DNA from: Laspinema palackyanum D2a
GTDB taxonomy: Bacteria > Cyanobacteriota > Cyanobacteriia > Cyanobacteriales > Laspinemataceae
DNA length: 64,000 nucleotides
Reading direction: 5' to 3'
NCBI GenBank assembly: GCA_025370845.1
Contig: JAMXFF010000002.1
Span: forward strand, 88,342 to 152,341
The position numbers and the translations under genes were made by a program. This document shows positions 42,036 through 51,944 of this stretch, in pieces; the stretch's first letter is position 1, and each line of letters starts with the position of its first letter. The notes under the pieces are model-generated. The model worked only from the letters and a program-made list of their open reading frames with translations, was not told the DNA's origin and made no database searches.

Positions 42036-42314
42036 TCAAACAATAAACGTCAAGGCATCTACCTGATACTCCGGTTGTTTACCTAAAATGACAATGCGCT
42101 CCCGATTATGTGGAGACAAAGGATAAAAACGCAGTTGGTCTTGTCGTTTATTGAGGAGTTTGAGTAAGCGGGTTTGTAGTTGATGATATTCAGTTTCGTT
42201 CAAAACCACCTCAAATACCGACTTTTGCACCCGCATTCCGTAGGTTTCCAAGACTTTGGCGACTCGGTTGCGGCGGTTGTCTTCTGTAATGTCGTAACAA
42301 ATCAAATAAAACAT
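42036..42314 (-). CDS. cas2: Cas2
   Basis: A 92-residue protein with the ferredoxin-like Cas2 fold: MFYLICYDITEDNRRNRVAKVLE with the conserved Asp, RVQKSVFEVVL, and RERIVILG near the end. Cas2 bridges Cas1 dimers during spacer integration. It is the only complete cas2 in the window although there are two cas1-type genes. It lies 115 bases after the degenerate cas1 in the same direction. Confidence 0.96.
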   Translation of the reverse strand: MFYLICYDITEDNRRNRVAKVLETYGMRVQKSVFEVVLNETEYHQLQTRLLKLLNKRQDQLRFYPLSPHNRERIVILGKQPEYQVDALTFIV

Positions 42315-42429
42315 CGCTGACCTTAGAGGTTGATGTTAGATTTCGGTAAAATTGTAGGGTGGTCCCCTCTATAAAATTAGAGGTTAGGGGACGCGATATG
42401 AACATCCCTGACCACCCTAGGAATCAGAT

Positions 42430-43488
42430 TTAGCTCATGGGGATAGACTCAAGTTTCCAAGGCTGCGGGTTATCATACTCAGAGACCTGATTCCCTCGCC
42501 AAGACGGTTGAGGCACACTCATCCCCCGAGGAGTCCACTTCAGCAACGCCGGACGGTATGGGGTATCACTGCACAAACAGCGCCGGTAATGTCGGATTTG
42601 ATGCCACAGACATTGACGATAGGTTTTTTTGTTCGTCGCAACTGTGGCTAATTGTTGCTCCCAGGCCGTTATCAAATCAGTCAAGGGATGACCATGACCG
42701 TGACCGTTGCCATTGCCGTGACCATTGCCGTTGCCGTTGCCCAAAAAATTGGAATGAGACAGAGCAAACCGCATTGCTACCCGGTCCACTAACACCACCG
42801 ACCACTCCAGCATCAAATCCCGCACCAGAGGCAGATTTTCTCCATCGCTCAAGTGCAATCCGCCCAGTTCGGGGTCGAGTCCCATTTCCAGGACAAACCC
42901 TAACCCCACCTGTTCTAACAGCGCCTGACTCAGGTGGAAAAACTGATTCACGGTGGCTGGTTCTACGGCTGCATTCAGCCACAGCCACTCGCGCAAAGCT
43001 GGGTAGTACACTTGATTGATGGTGGCGAAATACCGGCGCAGTTGTTCGATATTGGCATTGGGAATCTCATCCAGGAACAGGGCGATCGCTTCCAGGGCGA
43101 TTTCGACCGTGGGACAACAGCTAGAAGCTAAAGACAGCAACAAGGCTTGACGGTTGTGCAGAGTTGCACTCACGATGCGTTCTGCGGTGGATTGGCAGAA
43201 CTCCGCATCTGATGCTCGTTGCAGTTGTTGAGGTAGATATTGAGCCGGGGATTCCAGATGAAGGCGTCCCAAATACCGATAATCAGCATCCAGAAACAAC
43301 ACCGGCAACTGATAAGAAAATGCCAATGCCGTCGCTTCACCGGAGAGTTCGCATCCGTGGCAAACCACAATGTGACTCGTCAGTTTGGCCTGAATCCGAT
43401 ACTCCAATCGCTCCTGATACCACTGTTCAAAGACTTGCCGTTTAGCTTTCAGAATCGTAGGCGATCGCATCAAATAAATAGCAGTCAT
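42430..43488 (-). CDS. cas1: Cas1 homologue lacking the catalytic Glu
   Basis: A protein of 352 residues. The Cas1 N-terminus is clear (SHIVVCHGCELSGEATALAF, LPVLFLDADYRYLGRLH). In the integrase part the block RGYEGKAASAYFQAL of RT-Cas1 corresponds to LRRYFATINQVYYPAL here, so the metal-binding Glu is Phe (near residue 152). The His (GGLHLSDGE) and Asp (LVRDLMLEW) are kept. A Gly/Asn/His-rich insert (NGNGHGNGNGHGHGHP) interrupts the C-terminal domain. It may have a structural rather than catalytic role with Cas2, or be decaying. Confidence 0.85.
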   Translation of the reverse strand: MTAIYLMRSPTILKAKRQVFEQWYQERLEYRIQAKLTSHIVVCHGCELSGEATALAFSYQLPVLFLDADYRYLGRLHLESPAQYLPQQLQRASDAEFCQSTAERIVSATLHNRQALLLSLASSCCPTVEIALEAIALFLDEIPNANIEQLRRYFATINQVYYPALREWLWLNAAVEPATVNQFFHLSQALLEQVGLGFVLEMGLDPELGGLHLSDGENLPLVRDLMLEWSVVLVDRVAMRFALSHSNFLGNGNGNGHGNGNGHGHGHPLTDLITAWEQQLATVATNKKTYRQCLWHQIRHYRRCLCSDTPYRPALLKWTPRGMSVPQPSWRGNQVSEYDNPQPWKLESIPMS

Positions 43489-43688
43489 AGGTTTATTTGA
43501 GTTAGAGGTTATAGCGCATTACTCCGCTATGTTTCTATACTGCCAATGAGCTATTGGAGTTCAGATATGAGTTCAGGCTAGTTTTATATGTTTTTTTATA
43601 TGACTTAGCTAGTTTGATTAAATTATTCAGCATTTTTTAAAAGAACGCACTAAAAAAGCAGCCGAAATACAATCGACTGCTTTTATGC
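43489..43688. other. Gap between cas1 homologue and distal end of array 2
   Basis: 200 AT-rich bases without a frame. It would hold the cas1-cas2 promoter (minus strand) and the end of array 2. Confidence 0.4.
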
Positions 43689-45605
43689 GTTTCAGCACCT
43701 TTTCCCTTTAGTAAGGGTCGAACTTCCAGAACGTGTAAAAACCTTGATACGCTTATTAGAAGGTTTCAGCACCTTTTCCCTTTAGTAAGGGTCGAACTTA
43801 GTCAATAAAGAAACAGGGGATTTTTTTAAATTAGTAGTTTCAGCACCTTTTCCCTTTAGTAAGGGTCGAACAGTGATTGTTGATACACTCAACAATGTTC
43901 AGTTGGTTTCAGCACCTTTTCCCTTTAGTAAGGGTCGAACAGAAGAAGCTAAACAGCGTGCTGAAGAAATTCAAACTGTTTCAGCACCTTTTCCCTTTAG
44001 TAAGGGTCGAACCGCCCAGGACTCTACTGGTAGCTTAATCTACCAAGAAAGTTAGTTTCAGCACCTTTTCCCTTTAGTAAGGGTCGAACAGTCTGTGAAG
44101 ACTGGGAAGAAGACGAGGAAGAAGGTTTGGTTTCAGCACCTTTTCCCTTTAGTAAGGGTCGAACCAGTTGGAACGGATCCATATTATTGCCACGGCTGAT
44201 GTTTCAGCACCTTTTCCCTTTAGTAAGGGTCGAACTTTCGTAGAAATTCCAGACGATCGATATCAACCTGGTTTCAGCACCTTTTCCCTTTAGTAAGGGT
44301 CGAACTCAGTTCTGTTCTTCTTCTGGGTTTTTTACCCGGGGTTTCAGCACCTTTTCCCTTTAGTAAGGGTCGAACGAAGCACTGGATGTCATTCTTCAGT
44401 ATGCAAAGGAGTTTCAGCACCTTTTCCCTTTAGTAAGGGTCGAACCACGGAGATCCGTGGTGTGCACCAAAAGAGTAAGCAGTTTCAGCACCTTTTCCCT
44501 TTAGTAAGGGTCGAACCGGACATCCACAGAATGTTATAGGTCTCCGTGTTATTGTTTCAGCACCTTTTCCCTTTAGTAAGGGTCGAACCGAACTATCGAA
44601 GAAGCTTACGAGACATATTGCGGGTTTCAGCACCTTTTCCCTTTAGTAAGGGTCGAACTATCCCTTACCAGCCAGATGGTCAAATTGAGAGTGTATTGTT
44701 TCAGCACCTTTTCCCTTTAGTAAGGGTCGAACCGGTGAACAATCGTGGTATTCCCAGTGTAAACTGGTTTCAGCACCTTTTCCCTTTAGTAAGGGTCGAA
44801 CCCCTGATTGTAGGGACTGAGTACGAAAGCACTCTGCCTGGGTTTCAGCACCTTTTCCCTTTAGTAAGGGTCGAACTTAACGCTGGACCAAGCTCTAATG
44901 TAATTAATTGGGCAGGTTCAAGTTTCAGCACCTTTTCCCTTTAGTAAGGGTCGAACACGGAAATGATGTGCTGATTGGAGATGCCGGAAACAGTTTCAGC
45001 ACCTTTTCCCTTTAGTAAGGGTCGAACGAAATGAACTCAATGGGATCTCAAACAAATTTCGTCGAGTTTCAGCACCTTTTCCCTTTAGTAAGGGTCGAAC
45101 TCTAATATCAATTACACGATCACAAAGGGTTTCGTGAGTTTCAGCACCTTTTCCCTTTAGTAAGGGTCGAACCAGTGGCAAATCATAAATGTCTCCGAAC
45201 ACGAAGAAGGGTTTCAGCACCTTTTCCCTTTAGTAAGGGTCGAACGCAAGGTGTTCCATTGGAATGCAATGTAACAGTATACGGTTTCAGCACCTTTTCC
45301 CTTTAGTAAGGGTCGAACTCCGATCCTAGTATGCCTACTGGTCAGATTGATTTGTTTCAGCACCTTTTCCCTTTAGTAAGGGTCGAACCCTGAATTCCGT
45401 GCTACTGTTGTCGGTTGGGGGGACAATTTCAGCACCTTTTCCCTTTAGTAAGGGTCGAACCTTTGTTGCCAGTTCCTCCTGCCCCAGCACCAGAATTTCA
45501 GCACCTTTTCCCTTTAGTAAGGGTCGAACGAAAAAACCACCCCAACGTTCTAACTTTGAGTTAGAAGCAAATTTCAGCACCTTTTCCCTTTAGTAAGGGT
45601 CGAAC
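43689..45605 (-). CRISPR. CRISPR array 2: 27 repeats, 26 spacers
   Basis: 35-nt repeats, plus-strand start GTTTCAGCACCTTTTCCC and end AAGGGTCGAAC; minus-strand reading ends in GCTGAAAC with a CCCTT/AAGGG hairpin. Spacers are about 34-42 nt. The leader is on the right. The three leader-proximal repeats (45426, 45495, 45571) begin ATTT, that is their handle ends GCTGAAAT. Confidence 0.97.
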
Positions 45606-45832
45606 CCTTGAGTTTTGAAGCTCAAGCGTTGAGCCAATTCTACACCCCTACATCTGAGGGGGTCAAGGTTTTGTAGCAACATCCGCTTCATTTTCGCCTC
45701 AAATCACGCAAAATCGTCGTCTCAAACCCACTGGTGAAGAGCAATCTGAGGGGGGTAACAGCAGAATAAGGCTTTCAGACTTACCCTACCCCCCTCAGAT
45801 GCTTATCAGTCAGACTCTAGTGATAAGTTGAG
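45606..45832 (-). promoter_or_regulatory. Leader of array 2
   Basis: Inverted copy of the array 3 leader. TCTGAGGGGGGTA (45745-45757) and TACCCCCCTCAGA (45787-45799) are 29 bases apart; a third half-site TCTGAGGGGG (45653-45662) is 47 bases from the first repeat. CCTTGAG abuts the repeat. Confidence 0.85.
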
Positions 45833-45899
45833 TTAATCATTGAGAATCCAGTGGGGTGATGGAGGTGTAGTGCGTGGGAAGCGACTATCCCCACAACGT

Positions 45900-46175
45900 T
45901 TAACACTCGCCATCAAGTTGAGTAGTCTGTAGATATTGTAACATTCGTTTGCCCTTAGTTGAGGTAATTTGGTAATGAGATTTGCCCCGTTTAGTGCGAG
46001 AGGAAGTGCAGATAAATCCTTCATCAAGTAATCCAGCTAGATGATGATTGATTCGAGACAAATGTCCTCCTCTAGCGCAACTGTTGGAGCAGAGTTGGGA
46101 GGATGTAATTCCCGGTTGTTGAGCAATTTGAAGAAACAGCAATTTTCGGGTCCCGGTCAGCAGTTTGTTCTGCAC
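45900..46175 (-). CDS. Small winged-helix DNA-binding protein
   Basis: A 91-residue protein from a GTG at 46175, 63 bases after RT-cas1 in the same direction. It reads as a winged helix: KLLFLQIAQQPGITSSQLC, ARGGHLSRINHHLAGLLDEGFI, TSSRTKRGKSHYQITSTKGK, like MarR/ArsR-type regulators. It lies beside the array 2 leader, so the leader half-sites are plausible targets; this is inference. Confidence 0.7.
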   Translation of the reverse strand: MQNKLLTGTRKLLFLQIAQQPGITSSQLCSNSCARGGHLSRINHHLAGLLDEGFICTSSRTKRGKSHYQITSTKGKRMLQYLQTTQLDGEC

Positions 46176-46238
46176 TAGGAAACAATGGATGGATTACTGC
46201 TGTGGCTAGACTGAATTTGTCGAAGTGACGAAAGAACG

Positions 46239-48239
46239 CTACAACTTCCACAACATGGGACGATACACCTCAACCTCCCCGACTAAACAAGCGATATATT
46301 CTCGCACTTGCAACTCAATACACCGCTTTAAACTAACTTTGTAGTTCGTATGGGGATGGGTGATTTCAGAGAGCAACTTATCCTCCCAGTGCTTAAGATA
46401 TTTCTTCAAGGCATGAGGTTGCAAGTAGACTCCATTGCGCTCATCGGGCAAGGTAAAATCATCTGGGGTTAAAATCTGGGAATTGACTAGATAAGCCACC
46501 AAAGAATCCACAACTTGGGCGCGAAATTCCTCCATCAAATCGGACACCAATGCGGGATGATTGTCCCGAGGAACGTGCAGATTGCCAAAGTGCGGATGCA
46601 GTCCCGCTAAGTTGACAAAGGAATGGACATTTTGACTGAGCAAGGTATAGCCAAGGCTCATCATGCTATTCACCGGGTCCGTTGGGGGCCGTTTGGTCCG
46701 TTTCTCGAAGGCAAAAGGTCCAGAGAATAAGGAACCCAAGGCTTGAAAATAGGCGGATGCGGCTTTGCCTTCGTAGCCGCGCAAGGCATCCATTGATTCG
46801 GCTAAGGACAATTTATCCCGGCAACTGATGAGCATTTCCAAGGCAATCAAGGCGGCATCGGTTTGACGACGGCGGTTTAGTTTGAGCAACAAAGCCCGAG
46901 AATTGTGTAGTTTTGCCAGAACGATCGCCTCGGCTTGGCGACGGGTAAATTCTGGGTCGAGCGACCGTTGCACTTGCTGAATCAAATACTCAACTTTGGC
47001 ATGACTTTCCGAGTACAACCGGCCAAAATACCGCCCTTTCTGGGACAAATACATCACCGGAATCCGACGACGCAAGGCCAAAGAAACCGCTCCGTGGGAC
47101 ATATTGCAGCAGCCAAACAACACAATATGACTCACCCGGTTGGCGGGAACTTTCACGCGCAATTCGTGATTAGAAAACACTTGAAATTGCTGATTTTTGA
47201 CACTCAAATAAGCGCCTTGGTCGGTGATGTATAAAGTGGTCATCGCATCACTCCATAAATGTTCAGGATTGGCAATGGGAAAGTGAACGGGTTTGAGACT
47301 GCAAGCCAGCGGAGGACGAGAAACCCGCGCTCGTTGCCGTTGTCGTACCCGCCGATAAGGAACTCCCGAGGCAGAGAGGACCCAATCCCCGCGAGGTTCG
47401 GGCGGTGGCGGTGCATAGACTTGACCTTTGACAAACCGATAGCCCAAAAAGGTCAACTCTTCATCAGGAGCATAAATCTGAGTTTTGTCGGGCTGCAAGG
47501 TGAGATACAATTCTCCTAACCAGCCTTGCACTTGCTCTAAGTGATGCTGGGCTTGCATGGCATTGGCAGAGGCAATCACAAAATCATCCCCATAGCGCAC
47601 GAGATTGAATCCGGCAGCCAAACAACGGCGGTCGAATTCGGTCAGGTAGAGGTTAGCTAAAGCGCCGGAAAGTATAGCTCCTTGTAAGACGCCTTTGCCA
47701 AAGTTTTGATATTGTCCCCGAATCACAATCCCGGCAGCGATTTGTTGTTCCAGCAACTGTCCGATAATCGGGTCGAGTTGCAACTGCTCCAATTGAGTGA
47801 GCAACAGCGCCCAACAGAGATTGTCGAAGAATTGGGCAATATCCGCTTTCAGGACCCAACAAGGTTGAAATTGGTAATAGGCATAAAGATGATGCACCGC
47901 TTGCTGGATGCTGCGCCCCGGTCGATAGGCATAGCTACAATCGAGAAAAGCATCCTCAAGGGGCCAGTACAGTTCCTCCAGCAATAACCGTTGAATAATG
48001 CGATCGCCCACGGTAGGAATTCCCACCAACCGTTTCCCCCCGGATGCCTTGGGCAAGTAAAAGCCCAATGCGGGTTTAGCCTGATAGGTTTCCTGGGTGA
48101 GATGATGCTGGAGTTGCTCTAACTGCATCTGGAGATTGTCGGCAAACCAATCTACCGTGATGCCATCCACCCCTGCCATTCGCGAACCCCGGCGTACCTG
48201 TTGCCAAGCGGCCCTGAGTAAAGTCTCGGTAAATTCCAT
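46239..48239 (-). CDS. cas1: Reverse transcriptase-Cas1 fusion
   Basis: A protein of 666 residues. The N-terminal RT is of the group II intron-like type: YRPGRSIQQAV, VLKADIAQFFDN, GVLQGAILSGALANLYL and the catalytic LVRYGDDFVIA near 216, then LQPDKTQI and FLGYRF. Cas1 starts near 332 (MTTLYITDQGAYLSV) with VSHIVLFGCCNMS and IPVMYLSQKGRYFGRL. The catalytic Glu (RGYEGKAAS, about 490), His (GNLHVPRD, about 553) and Asp (LVSDLMEEF, about 565) are all present. Such fusions can take spacers from RNA. There is no N-terminal Cas6 domain and no adjacent cas2. Divergent from the STAND gene. Confidence 0.97.
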   Translation of the reverse strand: MEFTETLLRAAWQQVRRGSRMAGVDGITVDWFADNLQMQLEQLQHHLTQETYQAKPALGFYLPKASGGKRLVGIPTVGDRIIQRLLLEELYWPLEDAFLDCSYAYRPGRSIQQAVHHLYAYYQFQPCWVLKADIAQFFDNLCWALLLTQLEQLQLDPIIGQLLEQQIAAGIVIRGQYQNFGKGVLQGAILSGALANLYLTEFDRRCLAAGFNLVRYGDDFVIASANAMQAQHHLEQVQGWLGELYLTLQPDKTQIYAPDEELTFLGYRFVKGQVYAPPPPEPRGDWVLSASGVPYRRVRQRQRARVSRPPLACSLKPVHFPIANPEHLWSDAMTTLYITDQGAYLSVKNQQFQVFSNHELRVKVPANRVSHIVLFGCCNMSHGAVSLALRRRIPVMYLSQKGRYFGRLYSESHAKVEYLIQQVQRSLDPEFTRRQAEAIVLAKLHNSRALLLKLNRRRQTDAALIALEMLISCRDKLSLAESMDALRGYEGKAASAYFQALGSLFSGPFAFEKRTKRPPTDPVNSMMSLGYTLLSQNVHSFVNLAGLHPHFGNLHVPRDNHPALVSDLMEEFRAQVVDSLVAYLVNSQILTPDDFTLPDERNGVYLQPHALKKYLKHWEDKLLSEITHPHTNYKVSLKRCIELQVREYIACLVGEVEVYRPMLWKL

Positions 48240-48394
48240 AAACTCATTGAAAATGGCTTACCGTTCCATCGTGGCAAGGCGGTATTTGCGTTGGCGTATG
48301 AGTATGGCGGAAAACTGTATGATTTTTTATATGACTTTTGTTAAAATTCAGCCATGACTTAATCGGCAGACTCAGATTTTCATTGGGGGTGCTC

Positions 48395-51300
48395 ATGCCA
48401 AAACGCAGTTTGCAAGCATCAATCGCCGGATTACAACTGGTGCGATCGGCACTGGAGCGCAAAAATTTAACCCAATCCATGTTGGCGGACCCCACAGAAT
48501 ATGATTTGGCGTCTTGGTCTACGATTAACAACTTCTTTACTGGCAAAAGGGTCGATCGCAAAATCTTTATCAAAATCTGTGAAGCGTTAGACCTGGAATG
48601 GGAGGATGTGGTCAATACGGGTCCTCCTCCAGAACCCATTAACGATTTAAAGGCGGCAGTATTGCGGCAGGCACAGTTACGGCGAGAAGCGTTGAATCCT
48701 CGCATCTTAGAACGCATTGACCGCGAGATAGTTGACTCAAAATTCACTGGAGCAATCCAACGGGGACTCGAAGGAATTCAACGCATTATCCCGATTGTCG
48801 CACCTGCCGGTTATGGAAAAAGCACGATTGTTGGCAGTCTCTATGACAAATTGCTCGTCCATCCAAACTGTTGGATTGGCTTGATTTTATGCAATTCTCT
48901 GACCCTGCTAGATTCTCCGACTGCGGAACACTTAGCAGTCGCCTTGGGAGAAAGCGTTGCAGGGATGCAGCGTTCGATTGTGGAAATTGCCACCCAGTTG
49001 AATGCTACCGAGCGCGGATTGTTGCTCATCGACACCTTAGATTTAATCCTGGACCGCACCTTGGTTCCGCCCTTGAGTCGGATTTTTGCTGCACTCCTGG
49101 AAGCGGGTACAACCCTGGTCTTTACCTGTCGCGATCGCGAATATCATGATTTCCTAGAACCCACATCAGAAAAACTGCCTGGATTGGCCGCTGCTGTGGA
49201 CCGCTATCACCTGCCAGAGTTTACCCGAACCGAAGTGTATCAAGCTGCCACGGCTTTTGTCCAGAAGCAACCGGCAGTAGAAAATCACAATTTTGCGGAT
49301 AAAATTTTAGCTTTGTCTGCGGACAATCGGTCTTTAGGAGAAATCGTCTGTAATCCTTTGCTTTTGGCCTTGTTATGTGATTTATTTGCTAAAGATGGCC
49401 GGGTCCCTCAAGATTTAACGGTCAGCAAACTCTACAAAAAATATTGGCAGGAGAAAGTCGCCTATAGTCGGGTCGATCGCAGTCATTCCGCTTTACTGGC
49501 GATTGAGAAAGAAAAGTTTTGTTTGAACATTGCCAAAGCCTTATTTGACCTCTCCGGTGAACGGTTGTGCGAATCGGCTTATTTGGATGAGTTGGGGATA
49601 GACTTTAGCGAAACCACTGCCTCCGCTTATCGGGATTTGCTCAGTGAGGGAGTCTTGGAACGACTGCCTTCTCAAAAAATTCACTTTTTTCACCAAACTT
49701 TACTTGAATATGCGATCGCCTACTGGTTACTGCGACAATCCAGTTTACCCCAACGGCAACAGTTAATTGCCACCCTCAGTCAACCCGAAACTGGGCGCTC
49801 GTTGTGGAGTTGGTGGTCTGTGATGCGACAGTTGTTAACCATTGCAGAGGATGGGGAATTTGAAACGGTCGCGCAACAACTCAACACCGACAGATTGGAA
49901 GCGTTTCGCGCCGTTATCTTTGCGGCGGCTTCCCGGGACACCCCAGCCATGTTGCGTCAACAACTGCCACTCGCCTTGACCAAAACTGGAATCTATCAAA
50001 AAATTCTGCGTCAAGCCTTGGAATCGGCATCCACCGCTTTAGCCGAAACAGCTTGGGATGCCACCGTTGAGCAGTTAAAGTCGAGCGATCGCACCACCGC
50101 CTCAACCCTAGCGCAACATCTCGGGTCATTACTCACCCCTTGGCAAACTCAACTTGGCAGTCGCCTCCGGCAAGTTTTGAAGGCAGTCGGGCAACGCAAC
50201 GCAGAATCAGCAGAGAGAGAACAAGCATTTTTGTGGGGTGCAGTAGTCGAATCTTGTACACCATTGCTCCGAGAATCCGCCAATGACGCGGCGTTCTCGA
50301 TACTTTGTGAGTATTATCCCAGCTTTGCCGAAGGAACACAAACCACGGTAATCCGCTTACATCTGGATAGAGGATTGCCCGATGCAGCCTATTTAAAATT
50401 GTGGGAAACCTGTATCCAATTTCCCTTACCCAAACGTCCGAGTAATTCATTGAAACAGCAACTCATCCAACTTGCTGCCCGAGTCTTCCCTCAGTTACTC
50501 ACTAATGAAAATCATCCTTGGTTTGACTCAGTTTTGGCAGTAATTCACCATCCCATTCAAACCGGATGGGACCGGGTTTGTGCCGCTGCGGTTGGACGAT
50601 ATGCCTGCCAGTCTCCTGAAATTCTGGATGAACTCTTGACCGATTTATTGACGGGAGACCCTCGGCATACTAGCAGCAATTTAATTGCCTTAGACGAAGC
50701 CAGTTTATCCGGTGTCGCTGCTGATATTGCTAAGAAACTGGTGCAATTTCAGGGGACTCAGTTGGAGCGGCTTTCTGCTTTGGCGGCTGTCATCAAATCA
50801 ATTGACGATCGCCTAACCGAAACCCAGAAAGAACAAGTGATTGACTGGTGTAATCAACCCGCATCCCAAGAACCGGAACGCTGGTTACCCATCCTGATTC
50901 CCCTTGCCAAAAATGCGCCAACGGTGCAAGAAAAATTGGTCAATCTACTCGAACAAATTTCTGAACCTTCAGTCGCAGACGCGCAACTGCAACAACTGCT
51001 ACGAGTGGCTCCCTCACTCAAAAGTCGATGGGAATTAAACTCAGAAATCGTCAAGGATGAGTTAGCCACGGTGGAAATCAATCGCCTGGAAGCAGTTACC
51101 TCCAATCTGGCCTTATCTCGATTAATTGTACTGGCACAGTCCCCGGAACGAAAACCAGCCCTTGAATCATCCAAAGCCCTGCTAAGTCTAGCCTCTCAGC
51201 GAGATTTTCCCCAACTGTTAGACAGTTTAGCCTTAGTCAAATCCCCCTATCCCGGTGTTCGATTCAATGCTTTAGAAATGATTCAAACTCAAATTCAGGA

Positions 51301-51856
51301 ACGTCAACATCTTCTGTCCGAGAAAGAGTTAGCTGAAATCTGCACGACCTTTGAAGTGGAAACTCAGCCTAAAGTCATTCAAAAGTTGTGTGAAATCGTG
51401 ACAGCATGGATTGATGATTCTCGGACTATCCCGCCTTGTATTTCTGACTCAGTTGATAAATTAGTCAAGCGAGCTACTATTAATCCCAACTTAGAGGGGG
51501 GAGTTGCTGGAGCATTACTCGATACCCTCAATGTTATCGCCCAGTTAGAAGATAACACCCAAACTGACCGACTTAGCCAATGGACCAAACTATTGCTGCA
51601 TTCTATTGATTTTAAACGAGTCCAGGAATCGAAAGCGATTGATTTAGTCGCGGCGATCGCCCGAGTTGAAGGGCAATTTTTTCCTCAACTCCTCACAAGT
51701 GAATTCTACCGCCTGCCTTGGCGAAACCAGCGCACCATCATTCTGTCCATCCGGCGAGTAGAGGGTGTCGATTCACCTTGGTTGAATCACATCCTGCAAC
51801 AGAGTGGCGATCGAGACGAAATTGCCAGTTTGATTTTAGAGATGAGAGGGGCCTAA
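48395..51856 (+). CDS. STAND-type NTPase with N-terminal HTH and repeat tail
   Basis: About 1153 residues from the ATG at 48395. The N-terminus (about 1-75) is a helix-turn-helix known from cyanobacterial NACHT proteins: KRSLQASIAGLQLVRSALERK, then STINNFFTGKRVDRKIFIKIC. The P-loop is IVAPAGYGKSTIVG (about 135), Walker B LLLIDTLDLI (about 209) and sensor LVFTCRDREY. A winged region ends in HFFHQTLLEYAIAYWL. The remaining 700 residues look like helical HEAT/ARM repeats. STAND proteins oligomerise on sensing a ligand, often a phage protein. It lies divergent from RT-cas1 and before array 3; a functional link is unproven. Confidence 0.88.
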   Translation: MPKRSLQASIAGLQLVRSALERKNLTQSMLADPTEYDLASWSTINNFFTGKRVDRKIFIKICEALDLEWEDVVNTGPPPEPINDLKAAVLRQAQLRREALNPRILERIDREIVDSKFTGAIQRGLEGIQRIIPIVAPAGYGKSTIVGSLYDKLLVHPNCWIGLILCNSLTLLDSPTAEHLAVALGESVAGMQRSIVEIATQLNATERGLLLIDTLDLILDRTLVPPLSRIFAALLEAGTTLVFTCRDREYHDFLEPTSEKLPGLAAAVDRYHLPEFTRTEVYQAATAFVQKQPAVENHNFADKILALSADNRSLGEIVCNPLLLALLCDLFAKDGRVPQDLTVSKLYKKYWQEKVAYSRVDRSHSALLAIEKEKFCLNIAKALFDLSGERLCESAYLDELGIDFSETTASAYRDLLSEGVLERLPSQKIHFFHQTLLEYAIAYWLLRQSSLPQRQQLIATLSQPETGRSLWSWWSVMRQLLTIAEDGEFETVAQQLNTDRLEAFRAVIFAAASRDTPAMLRQQLPLALTKTGIYQKILRQALESASTALAETAWDATVEQLKSSDRTTASTLAQHLGSLLTPWQTQLGSRLRQVLKAVGQRNAESAEREQAFLWGAVVESCTPLLRESANDAAFSILCEYYPSFAEGTQTTVIRLHLDRGLPDAAYLKLWETCIQFPLPKRPSNSLKQQLIQLAARVFPQLLTNENHPWFDSVLAVIHHPIQTGWDRVCAAAVGRYACQSPEILDELLTDLLTGDPRHTSSNLIALDEASLSGVAADIAKKLVQFQGTQLERLSALAAVIKSIDDRLTETQKEQVIDWCNQPASQEPERWLPILIPLAKNAPTVQEKLVNLLEQISEPSVADAQLQQLLRVAPSLKSRWELNSEIVKDELATVEINRLEAVTSNLALSRLIVLAQSPERKPALESSKALLSLASQRDFPQLLDSLALVKSPYPGVRFNALEMIQTQIQERQHLLSEKELAEICTTFEVETQPKVIQKLCEIVTAWIDDSRTIPPCISDSVDKLVKRATINPNLEGGVAGALLDTLNVIAQLEDNTQTDRLSQWTKLLLHSIDFKRVQESKAIDLVAAIARVEGQFFPQLLTSEFYRLPWRNQRTIILSIRRVEGVDSPWLNHILQQSGDRDEIASLILEMRGA

Positions 51857-51944
51857 GCAAAACCCGCCTTGAACAAGGTAAAATTAAGGAGTAAGCTGAA
51901 GTGAAGCCCTCCTAAGACTCATTACTAAAAGTTATAACTTTCTA

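Noticed and set aside
42558-43019. A 153-residue plus-strand frame
   Set aside because: It is antisense to the Cas1 homologue, whose motifs are clear.
43873-44944. Open frames in the CRISPR arrays, such as products with repeated VSAPFPFSKGRT or FQHLFPLVRVEP
   Set aside because: They translate the repeats.
28255-48239. A cas6 gene
   Set aside because: None found: no RAMP-like processing endonuclease with the expected size remains unassigned, and RT-Cas1 lacks a Cas6 domain. Processing must come from elsewhere.
48244-48747. A 167-residue minus-strand frame
   Set aside because: It is antisense to the conserved N-terminus of the STAND protein.
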